Assembly: GCA_023630585.1 (NCBI GenBank)
Contig: CM042565.1
Location: forward strand, 4,761,513 to 4,825,512
DNA: 64,000 bases
DNA from: Cranoglanis bouderius
Taxonomy: Eukaryota > Chordata > Actinopteri > Siluriformes > Cranoglanididae
Direction of reading: 5' to 3'
A program made the translations under genes and the position numbers. Shown here in pieces: positions 37,344-49,035 of the stretch (the first letter of the stretch is position 1; the number at the start of each line of letters is the position of its first letter). The notes under the pieces are model-generated. The model was not told the origin of the DNA. It searched no databases and was given only the letters and a program-made list of their open reading frames with translations.

Positions 37344-37428
<85 letters not shown>
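37344..37428. repeat. (AT)n microsatellite
   Basis: About 42 uninterrupted AT units. No coding meaning. Confidence 0.95.
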
Positions 37429-37433
<5 letters not shown>

Positions 37434-37561
37434 ATAGGCTACAATCTCCACTGACATTTATTCCAAGATTATATAACCAATGTTCAGAAAACAAGACCTT
37501 AGCCATTCTTCCTTACAGTGGTAAAATGATGAGAAAACCCACTGGCCAAAAAGGGCTCTGT

Positions 37562-37585
37562 AACAACAACAACAACAACAACAAT
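37562..37585 (+). repeat. (AAC)n microsatellite
   Basis: About eight AAC units beside a Tc1-like remnant. Confidence 0.85.
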
Positions 37586-37629
37586 GAAATGTGGTATTTC
37601 TAAAGTGATTCCAGTTTCAGTATAAATTC

Positions 37630-38400
37630 ACTCTTACAGCACCTCCATCAGGCCAGGTTTCTAATGCATTTGCTTTCGAAACAGCCTCAGTTCTTCATGG
37701 CATGGATTCCACATGATTGAGAATCTGGTCCATGTTGACATCACGCAATTCCTGCAGAATTTTCAGGCGCACTTTCATGGTGCGAATCTCCCGTTCGACC
37801 ACATCCCAAAGGTGTTCTATTGGATTCAGATCCAGTGATTGGGAAGGCCACTGAAGAACATCGAACTCATTGTCATGTTTATGAAACCAGTTTGAGACGA
37901 CTTTTTCTAGATGTAGCCATTAGAAGGTGGGTAAATTGTGGCCATGAAGGGATGCACATGGTCAGCAACAATACTCAAATATCCTGTGTCATTCAAGCGA
38001 TGATTGATTGTGATGATTGAAGGTGTGCCAAGAAAACATTCCCCACACCATTACACTACCTCCACCAGCCTGGACTGTTGACACGAGGCAGGCTGCAGCC
38101 TCAGCATTCTGTTGTTGGCTAACAGAAGAGGAACCCGACGTGGTCGTCTTCTGTTGTGGCCCATCCACCTCAAGGGTCAACGTGTTGTGCATTCTGAGAT
38201 GCTTTTCTGCTCACCACAATTGCCCAGAGTGGTTTTCTGAGTTACTGTAGCCTTTCTGTCAGCTCGAACCAGTCTGGTCATTCTCAGTTGACCGCTCTCA
38301 TCAACAAGACGTTTCCGTCCGTTCCTATTCTGTGAGGCTGCAGCCTGCCTTGTGTCAACAGGCTGGTGGAGGTGGTGTAATGGTGTGGGGAAAGTTGATT
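37630..38400 (-). mobile_element. Rearranged Tc1-like remnant with inverted duplication
   Basis: The reverse strand reads as Tc1-like transposase DNA, including VQAGGGSVMVWGMFSWHTF. The segment 38040-38104 reappears inverted at 38334-38393, so the copy folds back on itself. It belongs to the family whose ends are at 24961 and 53858. Confidence 0.65.
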
Positions 38401-38714
38401 GTGAGTATTTTGATCAACTTGTGAGGTCCATAATTACTGGAACCCTTCAAAACAAAAGGCAAACATTACATTTGATTTGTATAGTGGCTTTAACAATAGA
38501 AAATGGCACAAAGAAGAATGTAATGATATTATTTTAATTTTATTTTCCACTTTAAAAACTGCATCTAGTCAGCCTAGGTTTCGAGGTCGCAAAGTGACTT
38601 TTATTCTGAAATTAAACGAGCAACGGAAACTCCTGATGTTCCGGATGTTCACACTCCAGGGTGTTGTGTCGGCATCCGCATCTTGTCTTGATTTAAGTTT
38701 TGTGACTGACTGCT

Positions 38715-41700
38715 ATGAGTGACTTTTATATTAAACCAGGTAAAAATAATCATTATACTCAGATGCGAGAAACGGCTTGTAGAAATAATAGTAATCAGGA
38801 ATTGCGGTTCTTACCCGCTGTAAACTAATCAGCTGAATATCTGTGACCCGTCCACGTTGCGTTTTTGCCTCAACCCGTATTCCGACAAATCCCTCTATGA
38901 TTGGTTAATAGTCATCCCGCCTCTTCACTCGGATTGGTTGGTGTCTCGTGTTCTGCTTTAGGACTGGCTCCAGTTCTTGTTTACAAGGTGCTTGGAGGCG
39001 GAAGTTGTCGGAATACGGTTAGGGGAAAAAGTGTTAACACAAGCGTTACAGCCTTTCTTTTTTATCGAGCTTTAGCTGTGTAGTAATCTACTTGTCTGCT
39101 TTGTTTTGTGTTGTTTAGGGAATCAGGAGAGGGGATGGAACGACCCTCCACAGTTTTCATACGGCTTGCAGACCAACACTGGTGGACAGAAACGGAATCT
39201 TCTCAATAAGAGGGTTCCTCCACCTCAGCTTTCAGCTCAGAGTGAGTCAGATTAATTAGATTAGATTAGGTTAGGTTTTAGATTAATTGATTGAAGATGT
39301 GAGCTTTATGTATTTGCACTATATTGTCTAACTGTTTAAAACTTTTCAGGTAGCACCCCACCACCACCACTCTCTTAACTCTCACTCTCTTAACTACCAC
39401 CCTCTTAACTGCCACTCTCTTAACTGTCACTCTCTTAACTACCACCCTCTTAACTGTCACTCTCTTAACTGCCACTCTCGTAACTACCACTCTCTTAACT
39501 ACCACTCTCGTAACTGTCACTCTCTTAACTCACTTTCTCTTAACTGTTACTCTTCACTATAACTCTTAACTAGCACTCTCTTAACTATTATTCTCTTAAC
39601 TAAATATCACTCTTTTAATTATCTCTCTCTTAACTCTCACTCTCTTAACTACCACTCTCTTAACTCACTTTCTCTTAACTGTCACTCTCTTAACTAGCAC
39701 ACTTCACTATAACTCTTAACTAGCACTCTTAACTAGCACTCTTAACTAGCACTCTTAACTAGCACTCTTAACTAGCACTCTTCACTATAACTCTTAACTA
39801 GCACTCTCTTAACTATTATTCTCTTAACTAAATATCACTCTTTTAATTATCTCTCTCTTAACTCTCACTCTCTTAACTACCACTCTCTTAACTCACTTTC
39901 TCTTAACTAGCACACTTCACTATAACTCTTAACTAGCACTCTTAACTAGCACTCTTAACTAGCACTCTTAACTAGCACTCTTAGCTAGCACTCTTCACTA
40001 TAACTCTTAACTAGCACTCTCTTAACTATTACTCCTAAATATCACTCTTTTAATTATCTCTCTCTTAACTCTCACTCTCTTAACTAGCACTCTTCACTAT
40101 AACTCTTAACTAGCACTCTCTTAACTAGCACTCTTTTTAAATATAACTCTTAACTAGCAGTCCTAACTATCACTCTCTTAACTACCAGTCTTTTAACTAT
40201 CACTCTCGATTGAGTTCCACTGAAGCAGGCGTTTGATGTTATCTAATGAAATGAAACTTCAGTGGTCGGGAAAATAAAACCTACTTTCACTCTTTATCTT
40301 TCAGGTCGTCTCACTGTGCTTTAGATATTCAGGCTTGATGAAGGTTGTTAAAAAAACCCATTATGATTATCTTTACACATTAGGTGTACTGTGGTCTGTT
40401 TAAGAAATAAACAACCGTTAGTCACTAATCTATAATAACTAAAAAAAAAAGTAGTGGGAGGATCACATGAAGATAAATTTTAATTGTGCAAGGGCATGTT
40501 TTAGGTACAGTGACCCTTCATCCATCCATCCATCCATTCAAACCCCTTCTCCCCAGCTTTCTTTCTTTCTTTCCAATCTGTCCTGAGAAAAGAGGGAAAA
40601 TCGATTTGTTCATTTAGGGGGCTAGTTAGTTAGTTTACTCACGAAAATGCTAATCAAACACACCTGCCTGTCATTTTCTTTAAGTAATCCTGAAGACTTT
40701 GGTTATATGTTTCAGGTGTGTTTAATTAGTGATGGAGCTAAACTCTGCAGGACAGTGCAGTGACTCACAGGACCGGAAATGCCCATCCCTGGTGTAGAAG
40801 CTAATTTCACAGTTTCAGTGGCCTCTTTCAGTATATTGTCTGGTATTTGTGTAAATAACACATAATGCATTTGGTTTTGGGGCTCTGATGGACTAGGATT
40901 GGAGAGGGTGGATTTTAAATGTAATGAAAATGTTTATATACAGTGCCCTCTACTAATATTGGCACCCTTGGTAAATATGAGCAAAGAAGGCTGTGAAAAA
41001 TTGTCTTTATTGTTTAACCTTTTGATCTTTAGTTCAAAACATTGATGTTTTACATATTTTTTAGTACACCTGGGTGACTAGGAATAGGAAATTGTTCAAC
41101 CATGACTTCCTGTTTCACAGGGGTATAAATATGAGGTAACACACAGGCCAAATCCCCTTAGTCATTCATAACAATGGGTAAGACCAAGGAATATAGCTGT
41201 GATGCGCAGCAAAAGGTTGTTGAGCTTCACAAAATGGGAAGTGGCTATAAGAAATGGCTATAAGGACCTGGACATTTTGTTAGGATACATGGCATCATGG
41301 ACTCTATCAAATATCAACAGATATTAAATGAAAACCTGACTGCCTCTGCCAGAAAGCTTAAAATGGGCCATGGTTGGATCTTCCAGCAGGACAATGATCC
41401 AAAACATACATCAAAATCAACAGAAAAATGGTTTACTGACCACAAAATCAAGGTCCTGCCCTGGCCATCCCAGTCCCCTGACCTGAAACCCATAGAAAAC
41501 CTGTGGGGTGAACTGAAGAGGAAAGTCCACCAGCATGGACCTCGAAATTTGAAGGATCTGGAGAGATTCTGTATGGAGGAATGGTCTCAGATCCCTTGCC
41601 ATGTATTCTCCAACCTCATCAGGCAATATAGGAGAAGACTCAGAGCTGTTATCTTGGCAAAGGGAGGTAGCACAAAGTATTGACTAAAAGGGTGCCAATA

Positions 41701-42031
41701 ATTGTTGCACACCTATATTTAACAAAGAAAAAAATATATATATATTTTATGAACCTGTGTTTTGTTTGCAATTGTTTGATATCCATGAGAGCAGAGTATT
41801 TTTGTGAATTAAACAATAAAGACAATTTTTCACAGCCTTCTTTGCTCATATTTACCAAGGGGGCCAATATTAGTGGAGGCACTGTAGAGTTGTTGTTTAT
41901 ATACAGGTTACGGCACTTCTGTATTATTGTGATGGCATTTCAGGTGCCAGCTTTGTATGTCAAAAAATAATTTCTTCTCTTATCTTTTCGAACGGAGTGT
42001 ATACCTATGTGTATTTATTTCAGGAATTTAA

Positions 42032-42077
<46 letters not shown>

Positions 42078-44271
42078 GTTATATTGGAGTTACATGGCAA
42101 CTACACCAGGGATCTTTCAATCTTATCCACAAAGGGCTGGTTTGGCTGCATGTTTCATTCCAGCGAAACAGGAAATATACCTAATAGTCATTTAATGACT
42201 AACAGTTCATTAAACAAATGGAATCATGCAGGACTATTGTTTGGTGTTCACTATATGCAAATCAGCTGTTTCGTGCATGCACTTGCCGGTCAACATGCAC
42301 ACGCAAGTATGAAGAAAATCAGCATTTCTGAAATGCTTTGTTTGGTTTAACACAAACATTTGGACACAACTCTACTCAAAGCTTGATAAGTGAGGTCCAT
42401 TGTCAGTAGCAAGTTTATGCATCGGGGCTGTTGAAAGACTTTTCAGTAGCAGTTTAAGGTGATTGGGTTGACGTGTTCATCACTCATCCATCAGATGTAG
42501 TTGAGAGATGACAAGGCTCCTTGGCTGAGTGGTGAAAGGATATCCCTGACTTCCTCCACTGTGTTTGCAGGTCCTGGATCGGGGTTACGTCCCTCTCCGG
42601 TCATTAATCCAACTCCTCCAAGTAATTCAGTGCCTCCTCCTGTGGCTGGACTCACTCCACCTCCTAAGAGTCACATTTCTTCAGGTGGAGTAGAAGATCC
42701 GCACCAGTGTTCTCCAAAGATCCAGCCTGACTCAGGTGTACAACTGGAGAATGAACCAAACCTTAACAATGTTCAAGCACCACTTCTCTGGGCGCTGACT
42801 GCATGCCGGCAAACCGTGAAGGTAACTTGGAAAACGTTATATGATGGAGCTAAATAAAAATAAAGTAAAATGACATAATGGCAATTAGCTAAAACAAACA
42901 AACAAACAGGAGGCGTAACAGGAGCAGCATTTTCCAAATACCCAGAAGAACCTTTTCATCATGTGGCACCACATCTTTCCTATAGCATGGTCTCTGCCTC
43001 CTTTTAAAATGTCCCCACAGCAATGTTAACATCTATTGCGCTATAAAAATCACAAAAAGTCTGTATTATTTCAATAATCCGATCCAAATCCAAACATTAC
43101 AATCTAATCCCCATCTTGTCGTTGACTTTTGGAAAAGTCTAACTGTGTCTGTGTCTCATCAGTTAGTTTTTAGTTTCGCCAAAATTGATGCTTTTCACAT
43201 CACACTGGCAGTGTTGGTTAAAAGGAAGTAGCACTTTTCAGTGGTGTTTCTACGTCTTCAGGTTTGGTGCAGTTTTGTCAGATTTTTACTTAAAATGTTG
43301 GTCGTGGTTGTTCGCTCGGTTTTTAACTCAGGGTTTGAGTTTCGGAAATCTGATCGGGTTCTAAATTTAATGTGCGTGCTCGGGACCCCTAGCCAAACCT
43401 CGTAACTCTCATAATTGCCATACTCTTTTTATGTTTAGACCTAAATATTAAAATACAATGCAAGTCTTTAATTTCTGAAGCTGTGTGAAATTTAGGAGCA
43501 TTGAATCATAACTTTTTTTTTTGTTTTTTTACAGAAACAGGTGTGTGACGATGTTGAGAGGCGACTGAAGATATTTGAAGAGATGTGGAGAAGTGGTAAA
43601 CTCTCTCTTCCGGTCAAATTTAGGATGAATGGACTTTCCCAAGGTGAGTCGTTCAATTTTCAGTCTTGTCAAATCCAACTTGGTCTCTCTTTCTGAAAAA
43701 TGCTTTTATTAAGTTTCTATAAAAAAAATGATTTTATTAAGCTTAAGTTCTGAATTGTGAATAAGCTGCTTGTTGCACATGTACACTACATAACTTTAGT
43801 GGTTGCACAGAATTAACGTGTGTATGCTGCCTTATATCCATTTATAGTTGTATTTAATGTTGTGGAAAGTCTGTGAAACAAAGTAGTTTACCCTGTAATA
43901 AACTGGATCACAATTCATTTTGCTTTAAGATGTTGTTCCTGAGAAAATTTCAGTAATTTTCACTTCTGAAGATTTTTTTTTTTACTGATCCATAATGAAT
44001 AAATCTGATCCTTGATTTAAGATCAGTTCAGCTTTCTGCAAAATGAACAAAATGACATTTATCTGACTTTTTTTTTTTTTTTAAAGAGTTGAGCAATAAG
44101 AATTGGGACAAAGCGGATGAGATCCACCGAGCCCTGATGGTGGACTACGTTAACGAAGTGAGCCAGTGGATGGTGGGTGTCAAGCGTCTCATTGCAGAAA
44201 CTCGAAACCTGAGTCCAGAGCTGCTGCACACAGAAGTGACGACTCAAAGCGAGGCCTCTGCTGATCAATGA
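38715..44271 (+). CDS. sra1: Steroid receptor RNA activator 1 protein (SRAP), 5 exons
   Basis: In mammals SRA1 is a dual locus: its transcript acts as a noncoding coactivator RNA for nuclear receptors and also encodes SRAP, which has a C-terminal helical-bundle domain. Exons 38715-38739, 39119-39241, 42571-42821, 43535-43643 and 44087-44271 join in phase to 230 codons (human about 236). The 8-codon first exon gives MSDFYIKPG, matching the start of human SRAP (MAELYVKPG). Exon 2 carries ERGWNDPPQFSYGLQT, the family hallmark, and exon 3 a Pro/Ser-rich linker. Exons 4-5 carry the C-terminal domain with KQVCDDVERRLKIF and HRALMVDYVNEVSQWMVGVK. An intact ATG and full frame show that a protein-coding isoform is possible. 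Intron 2 (about 3.3 kb) holds a large tandem array and a Tc1 remnant. Confidence 0.95.
39358..40206 (+). repeat. Large tandem array (CACTCTCTTAACTA-type unit) in sra1 intron 2
   Basis: About 850 bp built from 13-17-bp units with core CTCTTAACT, such as CACTCTCTTAACTACCAC and TAGCACTCTTAACTAGCACT. A higher-order block containing CACTTCACTATAACTCTTAA repeats about four times. The long reverse-strand open frame here (VKRVVVKRV...) is an artefact. Confidence 0.95.
40640..40800. repeat. Dispersed repeat fragment in sra1 intron 2
   Basis: AATCAAACACACCTG and its inverse CAGGTGTGTTTAATT flank a short AT core, then AAACTCTGCAGGACAGTG. It is related to 29755-29880. Confidence 0.45.
40939..41886 (+). 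mobile_element. Internally deleted Tc1-like transposon in sra1 intron 2
   Basis: The ends TACAGTGCCCTCTACTAATA and ATTAGTGGAGGCACTGTA are inverted repeats bounded by TA. Both arms share GGTAAATATGAGCAAAGAAG in opposite orientation. Confidence 0.9.
41297..41683 (+). pseudogene. C-terminal Tc1 transposase remnant
   Basis: A 128-codon frame encodes WIFQQDNDPKHTSKSTEKWF (second Asp) and SQSPDLKPIENLWGELKRK (Glu) through to a normal C-terminus. The N-terminal DNA-binding domain and first Asp are deleted apart from a short start near 41174 (MGKTKEY). Confidence 0.85.
42031..42078 (+). repeat. (TTA)n microsatellite in sra1 intron 2
   Basis: About 15 ATT/TTA units, uninterrupted. Confidence 0.95.
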
Positions 44272-44765
44272 GGATGTGTTTTAGACTTTCCTCCATTTCT
44301 TCTGAGCCTTATTGATTACAGGACACTACCCATTAAGCCCTTTTTTCAGAGCTGCTGTCAATACTATAATAATAGTGTATGATATTCTTATCATTTTATT
44401 CCTCTTTATATCACTGATTACATTTGCAGAAAGTGAACTGAATGACGGTTAATGACTGTGAAGGGTGTTATGGCTTTAATGAACTTCATGAATTTAGGGA
44501 TGTAGTCTTATTGTGTAAGTAAAGGCAACTTTCCAAATCTACAATCTTATCAAATTAAATTGCAATACCGCATTATGACGCAACAATGTTAAGTTAACAT
44601 TTTTCCTATGCAACCACATCTTTCAATATATATATAATATATATAATTTTCTTTTTTCAAAGACTGTGTTTACTTTAAATTCCCCCAACCTGTGTGTTGG
44701 GGTGGTGCGACTGTTTCTACAGCATTTTCCATCCTTTATTCAAGTTGTTGGATATGTAATGTATA

Positions 44766-44771
44766 AATAAA
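44766..44771 (+). terminator. sra1: Candidate sra1 poly(A) signal
   Basis: The first AATAAA in a run of TAAA repeats, 495 bases after the sra1 stop codon and about 200 bases before the SINE at 44965. It would give a 3' UTR of about 0.5 kb. Confidence 0.45.
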
Positions 44772-44964
44772 TAAATAACTGTATACAGAAAGCTACAGTC
44801 CTTGGTTCTCATTTATCAAAGTGTGTGGAGAACAAATTCTAAATTTGTGTGTAAAAGCCACCAGGGTGCACAAGAAAATTGGTATTTATCACACTTGCTT
44901 ACACACAGCTATGAATCCCACACTTTCTAATTGATGGGCTTGTGCACAGCCACACTCACTTGCA

Positions 44965-45165
44965 TAAGTGGCAGTGGTAGCTCAGTGGTTAAGACATTGG
45001 GCTACTGATCAGAAAGTCATGAGTTCAAATTCCAGCACTGCCAAGCTGCCACTGTTGGGCCCTTGAGCAAGGCCCCTAACCCTCAACTGCTCAGATGTTT
45101 AAATGAAATAAATGTAAGTTGCTCTGGATAAGGGCGTCTGCCAAATGCTGTAAATGTAAATGCAT
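44965..45165 (+). repeat. tRNA-derived SINE, apparently complete
   Basis: It starts with a tRNA-like head containing an A box (GTAGCTCAGTGGTTAAG) and a B box (GAGTTCAAATTCC), 31 bases apart. The body (GGGCCCTTGAGCAAGGCCCC) and the tail GCTCTGGATAAGGGCGTCTG follow, ending in TGTAAATGTAAATG. It lies 200 bases past the sra1 poly(A) signal. Confidence 0.85.
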
Positions 45166-45344
45166 AAAGATACACCCCCATATTGCCATATATGATAAAC
45201 AATGTACGGTCCCCTCCAAAAGTATTGGAGTGGCTAGACCAAATTTATTCGTTTTTGCTATATGCTGAAGACAGTTGTGTTTGAGATCAAAAGATGAATA
45301 TGAGATGATCAGAATTTCAGCTTTCATATCCTCATATTTACATC

Positions 45345-46903
45345 TACAGCCGTGGCCAAAAGTTTTGAGAATGGCACAAATATTAATTTTCAAAGTCTGC
45401 TGCTTCAGTGTTTTTAGATCTTTTTGTCAGATGTTACTAACTGTTACTGAAGTATAATCACAAGCATTTGTTAAGTGTCAATGGCTTTTATTGACAATTA
45501 CATGAAGTTTATGCAAAGAGTCAACATTTGCAGTGTTGACCCTTCTTTTTCAAGACCTCTGCAATTCGCCCTGGCATGCTGTCAATCAACTTCTGGGCCA
45601 CATCCTGACTGATGGCAGCCCATTCTTGCATAATCAATGCTTGGAGTTTGTCAGAGTTTGTGGGTTTTTGTTTGTCCACCCGCCTCTTGAGGATTGACCA
45701 CAAATTCTCAATGGGATTAAGGTCTGGGGAGTTTCCTGGCCATGGACCCAAAATGTCGATGTTTTGTTCCCCGAGCCACTTCGTTATCACTTTTGCCTTG
45801 TGGCAAGGTGCCCCATCATGCTGGAAAAGGCATTGTTCGTCACCAAACTGTTCTTGGATGGTTGGGAGAAGTTGCTCTCTGAGGATGTTTTTGTACCATT
45901 CTTTATTCATGGCTGTGTTCTTAGGCAAAATTGTGAGTGAGCCCACTCCCTTGGCTGAGAAGCAACCCCACACATGAGTGGTCTCAGGATGCTTTACTGT
46001 TGGCATGACACAGGACTGATGGTAGCGCTCACCTTTTCTTCTCCGGACAAGCTTTTTTCCAGATGCCCCAAACAAAAGGGGATTCATCAGAGAAAATGAC
46101 ATTACCCCAGTCCTCAGCAGTTCAATCCCTGTACTTTTTGCAGAATAGCAGTCTGTCCCTGATGTTTTTCCTGGAGAGAAGTGGCTTCTTTGCTGCCCTT
46201 CTTGACACCAGGCCATCCTCCAAAAGTCTTCGCCTTACTGTGCGTGCAGACGCACTCACACCTGCCTGCTGCCATTCCTGAGCAAGCTCTGCACTGGTGG
46301 TGCCCCGATCCTGCAGCTGAATCAACTTTAGGAGACGGTCCTGGTGCTTGCTGGACTTTCTTGGGTGCCCTGAAGCCTTCTTCACAACAGTTGAACCTCT
46401 CTCCTTGAAGGTCTTGATGATCCGATAAATGGTTGATTTAGGTGCAATCTTACTAGCAGCAATATCCTTGCCTGTGAATCCCTTTTTGTGCAAAGCAATG
46501 ATGGCTGCACGTGTTTCCTTGCAGGTAACCATAGTTAACAGAGGAAGAACAATAATTTCAAGCACCACCCTCCTTTTAAAGCTTCCAGTCTGTTATTCTA
46601 ACTCAATCAGCATGACAGAGTGATCTCCAGCCTTGTCCTCGTTAACACTCTCACCTGTGTTAACGAGAGAATCACTGACATGATGTCAGCTGGTCCTTTT
46701 GTGAAAGGGCTGAAATGCAGTGGACATGTATTTTTGGGATTAAGTTCATTTTCATGGCAAAGAGGGACTTTGAAATTAATTGCAATTCATCCGATCACTC
46801 TTCATAACATAGTATATGCAAATTGCCATCATAAAAACTGAGGCAGCAGACTTTGTAAAAATTCATATTTGTGTCATTCTTAAAACTTTTGGCCACGGCT
46901 GTA
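45345..46903 (-). mobile_element. Inner Tc1-like transposon inserted in the outer one
   Basis: The ends TACAGCCGTGGCCAAAAGTT and AACTTTTGGCCACGGCTGTA are perfect inverted repeats. The outer element's ATTTACATC / GATGTGTT sequence abuts on both sides, so the target was a TA within it. Confidence 0.95.
45521..46532 (-). pseudogene. Tc1 transposase of the inner element, frameshifted
   Basis: From the ATG at 46532 (MVTCKETRAAIIALHKKGFT) the N-terminal domain reads openly to about 46125. The first-Asp region VIFSDESPF lies out of frame near 46100. From there a frame running to 45521 carries CLFQHDGAPCHKAKVI (second Asp) and SPDLNPIENLWSILKRRV (Glu) to a normal C-terminus. About two small shifts separate it from an open gene. 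Confidence 0.9.
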
Positions 46904-47274
46904 GATGTGTTAAACAACTCAGAACATGGCACCTCTTGTTTGAACCCATTTTTCAAGTGATCAGAAATATTGGAACATGCGATAACCGGTCTTTCTTGTT
47001 GCTCATATATGCTCTGTTAGATTGATTATTTAAACAGTTAATAGCTCTGAATATCTACTCTTGGTTTGAGCCCTGGGTTTCACCTGTGAAGACTGCATTT
47101 GTTGTCAAAAAGGATAAACCAAAATCAAGATCAGAGAGCTGTCTATGGGAAAAAAGCAAGCCATACTGAAACTGAAAAAAGAGAGAAAATCGATCCGAGC
47201 AATTGCACAAACATTGAGCATAGCCAATAAAACAATTTGGAAGGTCCTGAAAAAGAAAGAATCCACTGGTGTAC

Positions 47275-47800
47275 TGGTGCAGTTTAAATTTTAGTATTAT
47301 TCTGTATCTGTATTGTGTTCTTACATTTGATGTCTGACTTGACTTCAGTCAAGAGTTTTGACTTCAGTTTGTAGTTGTTGAACGTCTCCACACACATTTA
47401 TCTCATGATTTAGCCTCTGGGTTGCAGGTCCCCATATGTTATGTGATATTTTCCTTTTATAACATCTTCAAGGTTTTGGTTTCTGATTCATAGAAGAAAC
47501 CAGTTTGAAACCAGTGCAGTAACCTCGTGTAACCCTGTCTGTACTCTTCCTTTGTTAGACTGATGTGATTGTTTACCAATAAGATGTAGATCCTCCTTTT
47601 CTCTATAACCAATTGTGCTACAATTCTGCAATATATGAAGTGATCTATGTGTGATGTATGTGTGAATTGTTCTTTCTTGTACTCTCTATTCATTGAGAGT
47701 ATACTCTCTCTCTTTGGCATAATGAACACCTTTTTTGATTGAGCTTCTGGATTCAGTATGTTTCTCTCCGCTCTTCTTCAGGGTGGAATTTTTTCCACAA
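47275..47800 (+). mobile_element. Probable solo LTR inserted in the Tc1 transposase
   Basis: The 526-bp insert lies between two TGTAC direct repeats (47270-47274 and 47801-47805). Removing one repeat and the insert restores the transposase reading ESTGVLTTRH. It starts TGGTGCAG and ends CCACAA, and carries no coding sequence. A 5-bp duplication and a TG start fit a solo LTR, though the end is not the canonical CA. Confidence 0.7.
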
Positions 47801-48234
47801 TGTACTAACAACCAGACATCGAACAGGTCAGCCAAGGAAAATGATGGCTGTCAATGACAGAATTGTGAACATTGTGAGAGCTGTGAAGAAAAAGCCAAAA
47901 ACAACAATCAGTGACATCAGTAAAAACCTTCACATGGCAGGGGTGAAGGTATCACAATCCACCATTTGAAGAAGTCTTCGAGAGTAGAAATATAGAGGCC
48001 AAACCACAAGATGCAAACCACTCATTAGAAGTAAGAATCAGAAAGCCAGATTGGAATTCACAAAAAATACGGTGAGGAGTCATAAAAGTTCTGGAACCAA
48101 GACTAACCTCTACCAAAGTGATGGAAAGGCCAAAGTGTGGAGAAAGAAAGGATCTGCTCATGATCCAAAACACACAAGCTCATTGTTCAAGCATGGTGGA
48201 GGTAGTGTCATGGCAGAGTCTGGTTATGCAATTG

Positions 48235-48500
48235 CACTTTTGACCATGTAGTATAGAAGACAGTTATAGAAGGGATTTATTTATAATCGATGGGCTCCCT
48301 TTTGAGTCTGGTTCCTCTCAAGGTTTCTTCCTCATATCATCTCAGGGAGTTTTTCCTGGCCACTGTCCACTTGCTCATTGTGGATAAATTCATACATTTA
48401 AAATTTATATCCCGAAGTTATATAATTTCTGTAAAGTTACTTTGTGACAATTTTCATTGTTAAAAGTGCTATACAAATAAAATTGAATTGAACTGAGAAG
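48235..48500 (+). repeat. Fish SINE-type repeat inside the outer Tc1
   Basis: It shares CTCAAGGTTTCTTCCTCAT and CTCAGGGAGTTTTTCCT with 15595-15630 and ends in the ATTGA tail AAATAAAATTGAATTGAACTGA. The Tc1 text stops before it and resumes at about 48500. Confidence 0.7.
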
Positions 48501-49035
48501 TCTAGAGAAACATTCTGCCTGCCAGTTTACAGAGAAATGCATCCAATCTAATTTGGAGGATCTTCATCATGCAGCAAGATAATGAACCAAAAGCACACTG
48601 CCAACACAACAAAGGACTTCATCGGGGGGGAAAGTGGAAGGTTTTAGTCTGGCCAAGTCAATCACCAGACCTTAAGCCAATTGAGCAGCATTTCACCTCC
48701 TGAAGAGGAAACTGAAGGGAGAAATCCCACGAAACAAACAACAACTGAACGGAGCTGTGGTACAAGTCTGGAAAAGCAATGGAAAAGAAGAACACAACAG
48801 TTTGGTGATGTCATTGGATGTCATTATTGCGAGCAAGGGCTCTGCAACCAAATATTAAGTGTTTTTTACTTTAATTTACTTTATGCATATCTGTTCCTAT
48901 ACTTTTGCGCACCTAAAAATTAGGTGCCAGGTTCTAAGTTGCTTATCACATCTAGATGGAAATATCAGGAAATAAAAGCTGAAATTCTGATCTATTGTCA
49001 CCTAATCATCATTTCATCTCAAACACAATTTTTTA

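Larger units (their letters stand above)
45205..49035 (+). mobile_element. Outer Tc1-like element carrying three nested insertions
   Basis: The left end is TACGGTCCCCTCCAAAAGTA. Inverted arms near 45270-45345 and 48955-49030 share AGCTGAAATTCTGA in opposite orientation; the right terminus is lost. Transposase pieces of the 205-1000 family lie at 47140-47270 (IRAIAQTLSIANKTIWKVLK), 47806-47969 (LTTRHRTGQPRK), 48051-48215 and 48570-48740. The element is interrupted at 45345, 47275 and about 48235. Confidence 0.85.

Noticed and set aside
39278..39520. VKRV-repeat protein, reverse strand
   Set aside because: Translation of part of the sra1 intron 2 tandem array; other frames are equally arbitrary.
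39358..40206. CRISPR-like array
   Set aside because: Units are contiguous and degenerate with no unique spacers, and the genome is eukaryotic.
44965..45037. Functional tRNA gene
   Set aside because: It has A and B boxes but no consistent cloverleaf, and it continues into SINE body and tail.
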